A DNA stretch of 64,000 bases from Kudoa neothunni (GCA_964304625.1 OZ199839.1:8184001-8248000), one strand, 5' to 3'. Shown: positions 12,170 to 24,410, counted from the first letter of the stretch. The notes: a model not told the origin generated them from the letters alone. A program made the numbers and translations.

Positions 12170-14428
12170 TTATTTCTTTGTCAAAACCAAGAAAACAATA
12201 GCAAAAACCATCAATGCTATTAAAACACCACCAACAATCAACCTAAATCATCATTAGAACTGTATGGAAACAGATAATAGTACAGAATTTTGGTTCCACC
12301 AACATTAGCGCTAAATTAAAGTTAATGGTTAATTGAATACTCTAACATAAAACTATCTTACCTATTCGGAGTGCCTAAAAAGGATTATAATTAATAGTTA
12401 TTTAATAAAATTTACCTTGTTTACCAGTTTCTGGAAAGTTTGGATCAAAATCATCCTCATTTCTTCCAGCCCAAAGGCTCACAACGATCGGCTCACTAAC
12501 GTATCTGGCCTGTACTTTCATTGAGCCCTTTCTGTAGGAAGCAGCGTTGTAAAAGGTTATTTCTTGGTTGCATTTCCCCTCCCATCCAGTAGTTTTATCA
12601 TATAATCCGTAAGTATATTTGACAACTCCATCTACTATTTGGGCAAATGTATAATCACAAATTTGGTCTGGATCCATCTGTTCCATTGTCGTTGTGACTA
12701 TCAAATCGGTGTTATTCCACGTGTGGGTAACATTGATTTTTTGAAGCATTGCAACTTAATAAATGTTATTGAGAGATTAATATTGTACATTACTTGTCGA
12801 TACTGTCACCTTGTTTTTATCAAGGTCACTAACGTACTTTCCAAATAAATATTTAAATTCGTATTCAGTATCGTGAAAAAGGTTTTTAATAGTGAGTGGT
12901 TGTCCACATAAACCTGAACAATCAACCGATTCTTCGCATTCAGATGGGCTGAAAGCAGTTTCGCCCACCATTTTTTGTTGAATTTTACAGTATACTCTGT
13001 CAAACAGAGCCACGTTCGGTGCTACAGTCATTTTTACGTGCTCGTAATATGCTTTAATCTCAGGCAATTGCGTTATATTGTAGTCAGCTTAATTAAATTT
13101 TAGATAAATTAATTTTTATTTATTACCTGTTTTAAATAGCTTCTCTGCAATATATGTTTTAGAATTGTCACCGTTTTTTGTGTAAGTCACTTTGACGATA
13201 TATTTTGTATTTGGCTCAAGATCAAGAATAGTAGCATTAGAACAATCAGTTGGGCATGCTTTAGTTGAATCGGCATTGCATTTCACACCAATATTGAATT
13301 TAGAGAATTCCTTCTTTCTCAACTCAATGGCACAAGTTGCAGTTCCCAAATCATCTATAAGAGCGTTGATAGAAAGAGTTGCATTGGTTTCTTTTGATGC
13401 TACGCTTAGGTTACTTTTTTCAACTAATTGATATTTAAATAAAATTATTTAAACAAGGATTTTACTTCTTAGAGTTTTCTCTGCTCCTGTATGATTTCTA
13501 GTCGATATTCTAACTTTAAAATCTTTATCGTCGCTAGTAAATGTTAAATCCATTACAACGTCAGTGCAAAGTTGATAACATTTATCGCTACTCGAGGGGG
13601 CCGAGCATTCTGATGTGTAAGTAGTATCATCCTTTTTTTTTATTTCAAATTTGCACACTTCATCCTTCAAGTCCTCATCAAAAACAATTTTTATTTTACT
13701 AGTTCCACCATTGACTTTTTCAATGTGATACGTAAGTTTGTCCAATGGACTGAATTCCATGACCTTGTTATTTTTTCTATACATAAGTATTTTTGGCTGA
13801 TTGACTCCACAAGAGAGTTCTACTGAATCATCGATTGAATCAAAAAATCCGGTGAGCTTGGTTTCAGCGTCGCATTCGGTGTCAGCGGTCGGAGTGAACT
13901 GATCCAGGACTTTGTCACCACTTGTTAGTTTACAAGTTTGAGGATGACTGCAGACATTTTTAGTGGTGAATTCTATTGAGGTTTCGTTTACTTTAAATTG
14001 AGTTTGAGGGATAGTGTCAGTGACTACAAGAAAATTAGGGGAAAATTTCTAAAAATTGAATTACTATGGATTATTTTAAGAGTTTCAGTTGCATATTCGG
14101 ATCTTATCTGTACATAATAAAATGGAAACGCAGCTCCAGTTGGAATAGTGTATTTTCCGACACAAGGGACATCCTTAAGTTGTTTTCCTTCAGATTCACT
14201 CCCAATATAGTGATAGAAAAATTCGTTTCTTTCCAACAATTGAACGTTGCATTTGCTTCCAGAAACTCCTTCAAGTTTTAGGTGGATTGTATCCTCTAAT
14301 TCGGTTTGATCTCGTTGAACGTAGTATTTGTGTGAGTGGGCTAAATATATCTATTATAGATAATCCCACTCCCGACTTATTTTACCATTGTAGCAGAGAG
14401 AAATGATTAACAATGCAATGACCAACAT
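12170..14428 (-). CDS. Unrecognised type I membrane protein of FN3-like modules, 630 aa
   Basis: Eight exons on the minus strand: 14386-14428, 14065-14340, 13466-14023, 13127-13423, 12794-13087, 12416-12754, a 13-nt microexon 12362-12374, and 12170-12242. All junctions are GT..AG, the phases fit, and the sum is exactly 631 codons. The protein has a signal peptide (MLVIALLIISLCYN), then modules at about aa 15-106, 107-292, 293-391, 392-489 and 490-602, then a transmembrane helix (LIVGGVLIALMVFAIVFLV) and LTKK. Modules repeat the fibronectin-III-like signature L-x-P-x-T-x-Y-x-x-x-V (LEPNTKYIVKV; LFHDTEYEFKY) and conserved Cys. The first five introns all lie in phase 1, typical of shuffled extracellular modules. 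It is paralogous to the gene at 15070-17081. I do not know the family; adhesion or a receptor role is only an inference from the architecture. Confidence 0.8.
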
Positions 14429-15069
14429 TTTTGGTTCTTAATTATAACGGCGTTATTAATTTTAATAATAATTATACAAATGAATAACTCTAGATGACAA
14501 TAGGTACGAAACTGTGTAATTGAAGCACGAACTATAAGACTGAATAACATTTCAACAATACAATTGAGAGCCGATAAATAGCATTAAAACGAAAACTACA
14601 AACTTTTCTACTTTATTAATTATGTCATAAAAAAACAAACATATTAAAGTACAAATGCTTCACCTAGATAAAAAAAGATATTTGTTGTTAATTCATGATC
14701 AATTACACTTCCATCTACCTATTAAGAAATCAAATGTACACTTAATAATCCTTTAAAAATTATAAAAGTACAAATTAAGATAATTATTTCTATTGTCATA
14801 GCTTTAACATAATAACATTAATTTCTGTTTCATAAAAATATTCAGTTTAATAAAAAATCAATCTATGATGCTTACAAATAATATTTTCCATTATTATTCA
14901 GACAAAAATTAATTTAATATTTTTTTAATTAGTGTAAAAAATAATATTACATTGAAAAAAAGAGACAATACTATAGATACGAAAGATAAATTCAAAAAAT
15001 GTATTAACTATCTCATTGATAGCTAAAAAATAAGGTAACCTAAAATTAAAGAGTTTATAATAAGTATTT
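14429..15069. other. Spacer between the two tandem FN3-like paralogues
   Basis: The 641-bp AT-rich spacer contains the 5' flank of the 630-aa gene and the 3' flank of the 599-aa gene. I looked here for a transmembrane exon that could extend the upstream paralogue and found none. Confidence 0.45.
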
Positions 15070-17081
15070 TTAGGTGCTTGTAGGAGTAGCAGTTGTTTCA
15101 GTTGTCGATGCAGTCACAGCTTCTGGGTCTGTGATAAAGAGTTCCAACTCAACTGGCTCACCGTCATATCTGCGTTGGACTATCACTGTGGCTGATTTGT
15201 ACTCAGGGACATCAAAAAAGGTGATTTTGGAGTTGCATGGTTCATTCCAGCCGTTTGTTTGGTCGTGTACAGCAAGTAGTTTTGTTTCCTTTCCTTCAGT
15301 TTTTTCCACAAAGGTAAAGTTGCAAATTCCATCATTCCTACCTTGCACCTTTACTGTTATCTCCAAATCATTTTCCGTCCATTTATATTCAAGCTCCACC
15401 TTCTTGAATAAAGACTCTAAAAGTTTTTCGATCTTAAATTTACAAATATTGAATAACCTGTTCGAACGCTTTTCGTTAGAGCGTCGGTCTCCACATAGAA
15501 ACTCAATGGAACAGCTTTAAATTTATATTCGGTATCCGGTTTCAACCTGGTGATGGTAAATGTTGAGGTGCACAACCCCAAGCAGTTGTGTGATTCTTCA
15601 CACACTGATCGAACAAAATCCTGGTTGCCATTTAATGCTTGCATTATTACGCACTCTGCTTGATAACCTTCATGTTCTACTTGTTGTGGAATAATAACCA
15701 CATTTTGAGGGTATGTTGTAATTTCAGCGGTAACGTCACCAATTTTAGCTATTATTAATATTGATAATTGCTATAAAATAAATTCATTTACCTGTTTTAA
15801 AAATTTTATTTATGTGCACTGCAGCCTCACCACTTGAAGTTCTATATTGTACGCTGACAATATATTTTGTATCAGCCACAAGTTTTAATATAGTTATATT
15901 AGCATTACATGTTACAAAATTAGTATACGCTTGTAATCCTACAAGTTTTGGGTCTACTTTTACGTAGTTAGCTTGTAAATATAGTTCAATCTTGCATTGA
16001 GCACTCCCCACATGAAGTGCGGCAACCCCTAAAGTAGCTTTATACTTCCCTATCTCCTTTATTTCAATATCATTTTTTTCAGCTATTAGAAAATTAAAGT
16101 GATTTCAATAGTAATAAAATACTTGACATCAACAGCGTTTCGGTTTCTGTGCCTCTGGTGGATATTTTCACTTTAAATATTTTGTCAGAGTTAGCAGTGT
16201 AATCCAATTGCATGGTAACATTTTGGCACATTTGGTAACAGGCACCATCATTAGTGACTTCGCATTTAGATTCTAAAGTACTCTCCTTTTTAGCGATTTC
16301 AAATTTACAAATTGTATCGGGAATGGGTTCATCGAATATGATGTTCATTTTGTTTTCGGCAGTATTATTTTTGATTCTCACAGGAAATCTTTTCAGTAGG
16401 TTTGCTTTGTTATTTAGTAACATATTTTTATCAAAGAAAAGTTTTGGATTGTGAGGTCCGCAGTAGAGTTCAAGCGGTTTATTGTAAATATTGTAATAAC
16501 TGCTCAGCAAGTATTCATCACCACATCGAGGCTGTGAATCAATAGTGTAACTCTTAACGGTAAACTGTCCAGATCTAATCTGACAAACGAAAGGCGACTC
16601 TTCGCACAGATGCTTGGTGATAAAGATCACACTTGAATCATCAAAGTGGTATGAGGAGAAAGGAGCAGATGAAGTGGCTAGAGAACAGTATCACTTAAAA
16701 ATATGACTCACCATGAATATACTGTGAACAACTTTGAGGTAGTCTGTTTTAGCCTTTGAGGCTATTTGAAGAAAATGATGAGGAGCGATGTGGTCGGTGT
16801 GAATAGTGTACTCTCCGCTGCAGGCAACTTCACAAATATTTCGACCCCCACAATTAACATCTCGATAAAAATAAGAAGTCTCATCTTTGGCGAATAATTT
16901 GATGCGACAAAGATGGGTTGGATTTCCTTCTAAGTTCAGGTGAATGACATTCTTATGCAGTTCATTGTTTCTCACGATATAATACCTATGAAGTTGGACT
17001 ACGCCCGGAATTACGTATAAACCAATATTGAATTAGGTTACCTGTATAAAATAGCGTAAAGCATAAAAAAACTAATTTCAT
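15070..17081 (-). CDS. Unrecognised secreted protein of FN3-like modules, 599 aa
   Basis: Six exons on the minus strand: 17042-17081, 16723-16998, 16123-16677, 15792-16082, 15458-15748 and 15070-15416. Together they are exactly 600 codons, and all five introns lie in phase 1 (39-45 nt each). The start is the ATG of the signal peptide MKLVFLCFTLFYT. Exons 2-6 align one to one with the neighbour at 12170-14428. Examples are VQLHRYYIVRNNELHKNVIH against AHSHKYYVQRDQTELEDTIH, and the FN3-like motifs LVADTKYIVSV and LKPDTEYKFKA in exons 4 and 5. Exon 3 is double length and carries a C-x3-C pattern (CYQMCQNV). The C-terminus is Ser/Thr-rich (ASTTETTATPTST) and has no membrane helix, so this paralogue is probably secreted while its neighbour is anchored. 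Exons 2-5 recur, in part, at 1-1209. Confidence 0.8.
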
Positions 17082-18844
17082 AATTTTGTACTATCGTCGA
17101 TGATGAATAATAAATTCAATAAGGATTAACGAAATTAATAATGTCAGTTAGAAAGCTGAATTAAGTTAATTGAATACGAGTGGTCTAGACTAAAAAATGT
17201 TTATTAAAAATTGCAAGACCTTTTTTATCACAAAATATTTCAACTTTGTTCTTAAATCATTACAACATTAATTCAGCCTCAAGTTTTATTTTTTTTAATT
17301 TATTATTTTAATGAATATACAAAATTCAACATTTCATACTTATTAAAATTTACTAATTATATTAAGAGTAAAAACTTAGATATTTCGGTTAATAATATGA
17401 ATGGAATAAATACAATTGCTTCAAATGAATTGACGGTGTTATTCATTACGAGAAAATGCTTGCCGAAACGAAGTTAAGCTTAATTTATGGTTAACAAAAT
17501 AACTTAGTCAAGAGAAGTAAGAAGAACGAACTATAACCTTCAATTACACTATAGCTAAAAATAAATATTAATTTTTCTAACGTTCGTCAAAATGTAGTCT
17601 ATGCTAAATTATTTAATATAAATTAATGAAATAACAAGTTATTATATAGTTTTAGTTATTTTAATTAAAAGTAATAACCTTAAATAAACAATATTATACA
17701 ATCGTCATTATTGATGGTAAAATGCTTCTAAAAATTAGTAAAAATAAAAATATATATACTTAAATAAGTTTATTATGTGTCTAAAAAAAATTTCTAGTTT
17801 TCTACTCACCAATTTTCCAATAATCTCATTCGGCCTACTTAAATGGTTCGCCTCATAAATTCGCGCTTATTCTGACTTAAGTAGCAACATTTCTGATCAA
17901 ATGAACTAGGTTGATTCATTTTAATTATATATTTTGAAATAAACACAAAGTTATATAATACAATAATGAAATAATCTTAGAAAATATTGTATAAAGTGAG
18001 TAATGGCTGTGTTCATAGACCTGCACGTGATCAAAAAAATTAATTCCACTGTGAAAATGTCTATTTGCACCAGGCGCGTACGGTGGCCAATTACTCTGGG
18101 TATGCAGCGAAGGGATTATAATATAAATCAAAACGTTCCTAAAATTTCAACCATTTTTTTCAACATAAAACGGTCGCAATATATATTTTTATCATTATAT
18201 ACGTAAATTCCGATTAATATTTTAGCTTTAATATAATTATCTAGAGAATTAATCGATTTGAAAACGAGAAAAATGTTTTTTAAACAAGACATGAATTAAT
18301 CAACAAAATTTCGGTTAAAATCCATCATTTTCTGTTTATTCGAGCATAATTTCTAAACTCTATCAGTGTTAAACTTATTAACCATCTCGAATTTGTAACC
18401 ACGTGGAAACCGCCAGGGAGCACACAAACTCGACATTAATTTAAGTCATCATAACATATATTATTAGTATGTAATACAACTTTAAATATATTCTATATCA
18501 ATTTTTGTTATAAATGTTCACAATTGAGAAACTTTAGCTTATTTGACAGAAATTCCTCGATTTAGAAAAATATAATATTATAAAAGTTATATCATTAATA
18601 GGTTAAAAACATTAAGAGTTCATGATTAACTTCTTAATTTAAAGAACATACATTTTTTAAATAAACTAGACCTAACGTAGCAAATATGATATATGAGATG
18701 CGTACTTAATTATAATTAACGTTTCCAGTAGAAATTTTTAAATATATATGCCCACAAAAATTGTAAAAACTAAAAAATGACTCTCCTTTTAAAAATGATA
18801 TTCGTTTGTAAGTCTATCAAAAATAATTTGTGGGTTGTAACAGT
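17082..18844. other. Intergenic, AT-rich; contains a short dispersed repeat
   Basis: I see no coding exon. At about 18055-18090 lies a segment whose reverse complement matches 42826-42858 (GGTGCAAATAGACA plus flanks), so part of this stretch is repetitive DNA. The frames at 17925-18131 and 18003-18206 overlap that repeat and look like shadows. Confidence 0.45.
18057..18090 (-). repeat. Short dispersed repeat shared with 42826-42858
   Basis: On the minus strand it reads CGCGCCTGGTGCAAATAGAC followed by ATTTTC. The copy at 42826-42858 on the plus strand reads GACGCCCTGGTGCAAATAGA followed by CACTTTC. About 27 of 30 positions agree. The family is not identified. Confidence 0.5.
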
Positions 18845-18849
18845 AATTC

Positions 18850-19105
18850 AATGGAAGCCTAAAAATGATCCGCGCATGCGCGACATGAACCAGAGATTGT
18901 GTAGTCGGGCCCAAATTACTTGCCCTTCGATGGGTTCCGGAAATTCAAACTCCTATTCATGCTCACCCCACTCCACAACGAACGTACACTTTAACCACAG
19001 CTCCCAAATATGGGATAGAGACCCGCCGGCGAATTCGAACTCATTACCTCATGGTTCTGAGTCCGAGTGTCACACCGATGTGCCGTCACGAAGAATCGCT
19101 GTATC
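18850..19105 (-). mobile_element. tRNA-derived SINE
   Basis: On the minus strand the block opens with a tRNA-like head: an A-box-like GGCACATCGGTG (about 19076-19093), then an anticodon-arm-like segment, then a B-box-like GAGTTCGAATTCGCC (about 19027-19042). A tRNA-unrelated body of about 150 bp follows. It is clearly richer in GC than its surroundings, as SINEs with RNA polymerase III promoters often are. The tRNA head does not fold into a clean cloverleaf, so it is not a functional tRNA gene. The 137-codon plus-strand frame at 18777-19190 is a shadow of this element. Confidence 0.6.
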
Positions 19106-21120
19106 ACGTACGAGACCTGTATGCGCAAGCGTACTGATTTTTTTTCTGAAATATTTAGGTTATTTTAATCACTATTTTGTGCACACATAACTGAAATAAA
19201 ATAAATTTTGAGAGTATTGCGTCTATTTTTATATTGGGCGAATCGATAGTCTATTCGTGATCTAAAAAAATTCGAAAGAAATTATGAAATTGCGAAAAAT
19301 ACAAATAAATAGTAACAACTATTGTTATGAAATAAAATGTATTTTTATTGTTTCTAATTTGTTGGACTCTAGTATCTCACTACGAATTCACGTTATCCAA
19401 TTTATAAATATTTTAGAAAAATCAAATTTTTGGTGCCGTTCTTGAATCGATTATAATATTGTGAACCTCCTTTCCGACATTAAAAATACCTTCGACTCGA
19501 TTCGAATTTCTTTGTCTTAGTAACTTAAATAGGTCTACTTAATATTCGAGAGCTTGATTAAATGAAATTGATGGATTCACAATCTCCGATTAACCTTCAT
19601 CAGATGTATTGTTATCATCTGTTTCATTGTTTCCACATCCTTAATTATTTTTTTAACGTCTGTTTAAAACATTCTCAGATGACCACTTTTAAGAACATCA
19701 TGAAGTTTCTCATTCCATTCTAAGATTGTTCCAGCAGGAAAGCTTCCAGCTTCCAGCTTCAACATGAAACATAACATATTTTAATTTAACTTGGTCTTTA
19801 AATCCTTTAAAACTTCTACAGTTAGCATGATCGCTATTATTGTTACATTCTTTTGGAGTGAATCTTCTCGCCATTGTAATGGTATTATCAGTGTAAATAA
19901 ACCACCATTCACTCTTACTTAAAATATCCATTTATAGATTTTATCCTCAACGTCACGATAGAGATCTTATTTAAAGTTTTTCGATAATTTTTCTAAAATC
20001 CTAAACCTCCTGATTTAAAAATTACATCTTTTATTAGATTCCCATTCAATGTTGACATTCTTTTCAGGCCATACTTATCCAGACTTATTTTTTTAAATTT
20101 CTCAACTCGTGTACTAAATCGTAACAATGAATTATTTTATATTTCTCAGAAAAGCTTTTGTAATTTTGCGGTTGGAAAGATTTTATTATTTCCGCGATTA
20201 CGCACTAAGCATAAAAAGTGTACTTTCAGGTACAATTTCCATTACGTAAAATCACTACACTACGTACGAGCCATGTTTTTGATTTCTTCTTTTTACGGTA
20301 ATCAATATTTTTATCTTTATTTATCTCGTAGTTAAGGTATTCAAGTTTAGTTTTGTGTAAAAAAAGTGGCGATTACGTACGACACCTGTTACATACGAGC
20401 CCTATCGCACAGTATTTAACAAAATAAAGATTGTTCCAATAGTATATAAAATAATTATACATCAATTAAATTCGTATCATTTTTCCTTATTTTTTTAATT
20501 AGACTTATCTATACCTAATCGTGCAAGGCATATGTAAATATATGAATAAAAACTTACCTATCGGCTTATTAAAATTTAAATTATCTTAAAATTGTACATT
20601 TAATATCCTACACATTTTTCCACACATTTTTCCACATATTTTTCAAGCGAAAAATATTTCTTACCTTGAGAGGATATAAAATAAAGTAGAAAAATATAGG
20701 AAATGATAAGTACCAAAATCTTTTTTGTTATCATTATTTACTTTCTATTAAAAGCATTACAATATGTTAATTTCGACAAAAAAATTAAATTTCTATGGAT
20801 AGTTAAAGATAGTAACAAAATATAAGAAGCGAAAAAATCCCTTCGTCATACTAGATAAATACAAATTTTCACCTTGTCGTAACTAGCTTCAAGGTACAAC
20901 AAGTGGTATCTATAGTAGGGGGCAATTGCGTAACGTAAAATCAATTGTATCACAGTTAAAATGACACCAAAACAAGAGAGGTGGTTAATCACGTGCTAAA
21001 GGATTAGACTGTAACACCGAAGCGACTACGAGAATTGGATCCAAGGGTTGTGATTGATGGGTTCATCTAAAACTGTGACATGGGCTCTAGTTTTGTACGA
21101 TCATAGTAGAGGTAATAGAT
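19106..21120. other. Intergenic with scraps of repeats
   Basis: Variants of a CACGTACGAGACCTG-like string recur near 19110, 20265, 20373 and 20395, suggesting fragments of one repeat family. A 73-codon minus-strand frame at 19710-19931 (with SEWWFIYTDNT) is not recognised and has no supported splice partners. A short tandem repeat lies at 20611-20645. The last 200 bp should hold the DNAJC2 5' end. Confidence 0.4.
20611..20645 (+). repeat. Short tandem repeat, 12-bp unit
   Basis: About three imperfect copies of ACATTTTTCCAC lie head to tail in otherwise featureless AT-rich DNA. Confidence 0.6.
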
Positions 21121-23704
21121 TTGATAATTTCAACGTATCAACCACTCATTGGAATAGGGAAAACTCAATTTGACTACGAGAACGATTACAACGATCCTCT
21201 ACACTGGTATAATGGGAATAATTTCCATTCGAAATTGGCTGTTGGAGAGATTAAACGAGATCAGCCCTCAGATGTTCCTGTGATATTTGATTATATAAAG
21301 AAACTTTCCAGTGATGAAATAAAGGTAACAACCACTGCATATGAATGAACAATAAATCCATTTTTATTCAATGTTTAAAGGACCAGGATCATTATTTGAT
21401 TTTTGGGTTGGACCATTTGAGATACAGAGCAACAGAAAGTCAAATTAAATCAGCCTGTAAGTTATTTTCGTATGTTTCAATGAGCTAAATGTAAAACAGA
21501 TAGGAAAGCTTGCTTGCTGTTTCATCCAGACAGACATCACGTTAAATATGAGTTACCACATTCGCAATTTGTTCACATAACCAGAGCGTACGAGGTGTTA
21601 TCGGATCCAGAGAAACGACAAAGCTATGATAGTGTTGATGGTGAGGTGGATGATTCGATACCGGAATCAACTGATGTCACTAATGATGGAGATTTCTATG
21701 AGATTTTTGGTCGAGCATTTTATCGTAACGCAAGGTAATATGACTTTATATATTAGCCAATTTCATCAATTTAATCGTGCTATCCAACAGATGGTCGGTG
21801 GAGCAACCGGTGCCTTTGCTTGGTAATGAAAACAGTTCCTACGAGCACGCTCAAAAGTTTTATGTATTTTGGTAGTTTCCTTATTGATTAAATAGAAATT
21901 ATTATTTATTTATTTATCAAGGAAAAATTTCCGTTCCAAGCGAGAATTTTCTCATCTAGATGAACAGCCTGTAGAGAGTGGAGATTGGTATGTTGTATTA
22001 TTCGCATGTATTGTAGTAATATCTCCGTAGTCGAGAGGAGAGGCGTTACCTAACAAAGTTGAATAAGAAACAACGTGAAGAGCACAAGAAAAATGAAACC
22101 AAACGAATAAGACAGCTCGTTGGTAATCACTACGGTGTTTTAACTCTATTATATTTGTTGTATTGTTAGAAAATTGTCGTTCGTGTGATCCCAGAATAGA
22201 AAGATATACGCAGATCAAGACGGAGAGAGTTCGATTGGAGAAGGAGGAGAAAAAGAAGCGACTAAAAATGAAAAAAGCAGCGAAGAATGGCTTCCACAAG
22301 GAGACTCCACAAATAGCCAGTCCAGTTAAACAGCAAACTCCTCCTTCAACAGTGCCTTCTGTTGTTGAATCGGTTGTCGATAAGGAGAAAGTAGTTTCAT
22401 GTTATTAAAATTCTTAGCATATGTATTTTCTCAAGAAAGTCCAAGAGAAGCAGCGCAAACAACAACTAAAGAAACAATTGGATGAGCATAAAAACAAACT
22501 ACGTGAACTTGTTGAGGTGAATTTTCAGTTTTTTATTTGTTATTAATCTTATCTGCTCAATAGAAACATAATTATTTTGTTAAATCTACTGAAAGCAGTG
22601 ATGAAAAGTTGAATAATATTGATCAATTCGACAAATTTATCAGAATAATCAAACTTTCAGAGTAAATTAAAATTAATAATCTTTCTATCTACTACTAATC
22701 AAATACAGTATCGAAGAATTGAATTCGCAATTGGAAAAATTAAACATAGATTTCGATGCTTGTGAAAATGTTTACAGACAAACAGTAATTGATTTAGCTC
22801 TCTTTTGAATTTTTTATTCAATTTAAACCAGTTGAGTTCCTATTATGACAATGCTTCTGGCACGAAAGCCGAAACAAAAAATGCCACCGTCGCAGCCCCT
22901 GTTACCTCGACTACTCAAACATCAAACAACCAACCAATTCAATCCACCTCCACCACCACTTCACAAAGTACATGGACAAAAGAGAGACTTGTTGTGCTTT
23001 TGAAAGCGATGAAAACGTATCCAGCAGGCACCAGATCTAGGTTTTTACGTATTTGTCTTCATTTTTCAATTTTTTCGTTTTAGATACGAGATTGTCACTG
23101 ATTATGTCAATAAACACACAGGTTGTGATTTTAACGTCAAGCAAATCATTCAGCAAGCCAAAAAATTAACTGTCAATCAAGATACAAGTACTTATCTAAT
23201 TAGTTATATGTTAATGCTCCGAACGTGATCAAACATTGTCTATAACATTTAAATGCGCTTAAACATATAATTTGATGTAAATATCTACCATTTTTTAATA
23301 ATGTGAAACCTTTATGTTGGATTATACTATAATTAATTTTCTTTGTCACTTTTCGAAGTAAAAATCGATTAAGATACAAGTGCATACTTTTTATCTTGTC
23401 TTTTTTTAATAAAATACAAAAATTAATTATATAAATAATTTGATATTAATCAATTTTCAATTAGATGTGGTTAAAATGGTAGCCGATCCAATTAATGGTG
23501 AAACTATATCCGCTCCACCAGAAGTCAAACCTAAGGAGGTCGGCAAAGAACAGACGAATCCTACACCAGCTGAAAACTCGTCTAATTGTGAATGGTCGAG
23601 TGAAGAGCAAAAGGTAAATATTCATCATTATATCATTTCTTTAGCTGTTGAATGCGTTATTGGCGCAAAAAATTGTTAAATATGCTATAAAAGCTTTAAA
23701 TTGA
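21121..23704 (+). CDS. DNAJC2: DnaJ homologue subfamily C member 2 (zuotin/MPP11), ribosome-associated Hsp40
   Basis: The J-domain partner of ribosome-bound Hsp70 helps nascent chains fold; in animals it also acts in chromatin through SANT domains. I read 14 exons: ..-21324, 21381-21456, 21500-21734, 21791-21871, 21922-21987, 22031-22122, 22170-22390, 22436-22516, 22564-22661, 22709-22784, 22832-23040, 23084-23187, 23465-23613 and 23645-23704. Phases agree throughout. The signature zuotin opening DQDHYLI, the HPD loop (LFHPDRHH), the zuotin-homology segment ([32 protein letters not shown]), a Lys/Glu-rich ribosome-binding helix and a first SANT domain ([20 protein letters not shown]) are visible. 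A second SANT domain starts ([14 protein letters not shown]) but the frame stops 15 residues later, where the family has a complete domain. The 5' end is unresolved: no ATG is in frame near 21121. About 580 aa against about 620 in human. Confidence 0.88.
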
Positions 23705-23756
23705 CGCTTTTTCATGTACCACGTTTCCGCGCTAATAGGAGCCATTTTGATTTAAT

Positions 23757-24100
23757 AAAAGACTTACCTCGAAAATAAGTCCTAGTGAGATTTTTAACGC
23801 TGTATTTAAAATAACAACTGTCTCGAAAATAAAACCTAGCAATATTTTTAGCTGGAATTTTAAATAATATACTTTAGTTACGACAGTAATGAATAATTAT
23901 GTTTTTATGAAGATAATAACAATTTTTTGCAGAAAAAAACTTAATCTATACTACCTTTTTGGATAGTTATGTAGGAGTATAATCCTTTTGATTTCACTTC
24001 AGAAATATTAGATCTATCTTAGAAATAAGACTTAGTAGTTATTTCCCGCATACAATTAATAAAAGGCGGAGTCGTATTTTTGAGGAAATGTAGTATAACG
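23757..24100. repeat. Possible MITE with ragged inverted ends
   Basis: The left side reads GACTTACCTCGAAAATAAGTCC. The right side, reverse-complemented, reads CATTTCCTCAAAAATACGAC, a worn inverted match. Internally the motif CTCGAAAATAA-x2-CCTAG occurs twice (about 23767 and 23820). No transposase is present. The family and exact limits are uncertain. Confidence 0.35.
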
Positions 24101-24214
24101 CAAGTTATCGTTTTGAAGAATTTCACACATGCCCGTGTAAATTTGGGGATTAATATTTTTTGATTTATTTTGATAGTAAACAATATTGTTCCGCGTATTT
24201 TATTTTTGTATATA

Positions 24215-24410
24215 ACACAAGGTCCGAACTGGGATCCGAACCTGTGTTATCAGCACAAAAAGGCGATGATACCATATCGCTCTGTCTCTATCGCGCATGT
24301 GTTGGGGGATTATAACCCTTATAATCCACACGTTACATTGAAAGTGGCAGTTTATGCTGTGAATAAAATCCAGATGTCACTAGTTACTAGTTTTATCATA
24401 TTTAAATATC
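24215..24410 (-). repeat. tRNA-like/SINE relic and adjoining palindrome
   Basis: On the minus strand a D-arm-like stem (GCGAT/ATCGC), an anticodon-arm-like stem (TTGTG/CACAG, seven-base loop CTGATAA) and a B-box-like GGTTCGGATCCC follow in tRNA order (about 24228-24280). The T stem and acceptor stem do not pair, so it is not a tRNA gene. Nearby, GGATTATAA and TTATAATCC form a nine-base-pair hairpin (about 24307-24327). It is probably an eroded tRNA-derived repeat. Confidence 0.35.

Noticed and set aside
18777-19190. 137-codon plus frame rich in Ser/Asn/Thr
   Set aside because: It lies on the opposite strand of a tRNA-derived SINE and is a shadow of that repeat.
24228-24300. tRNA-Ile-like gene on the minus strand
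   Set aside because: D and anticodon stems pair, but the T stem and acceptor stem do not, and the variable region is missing.
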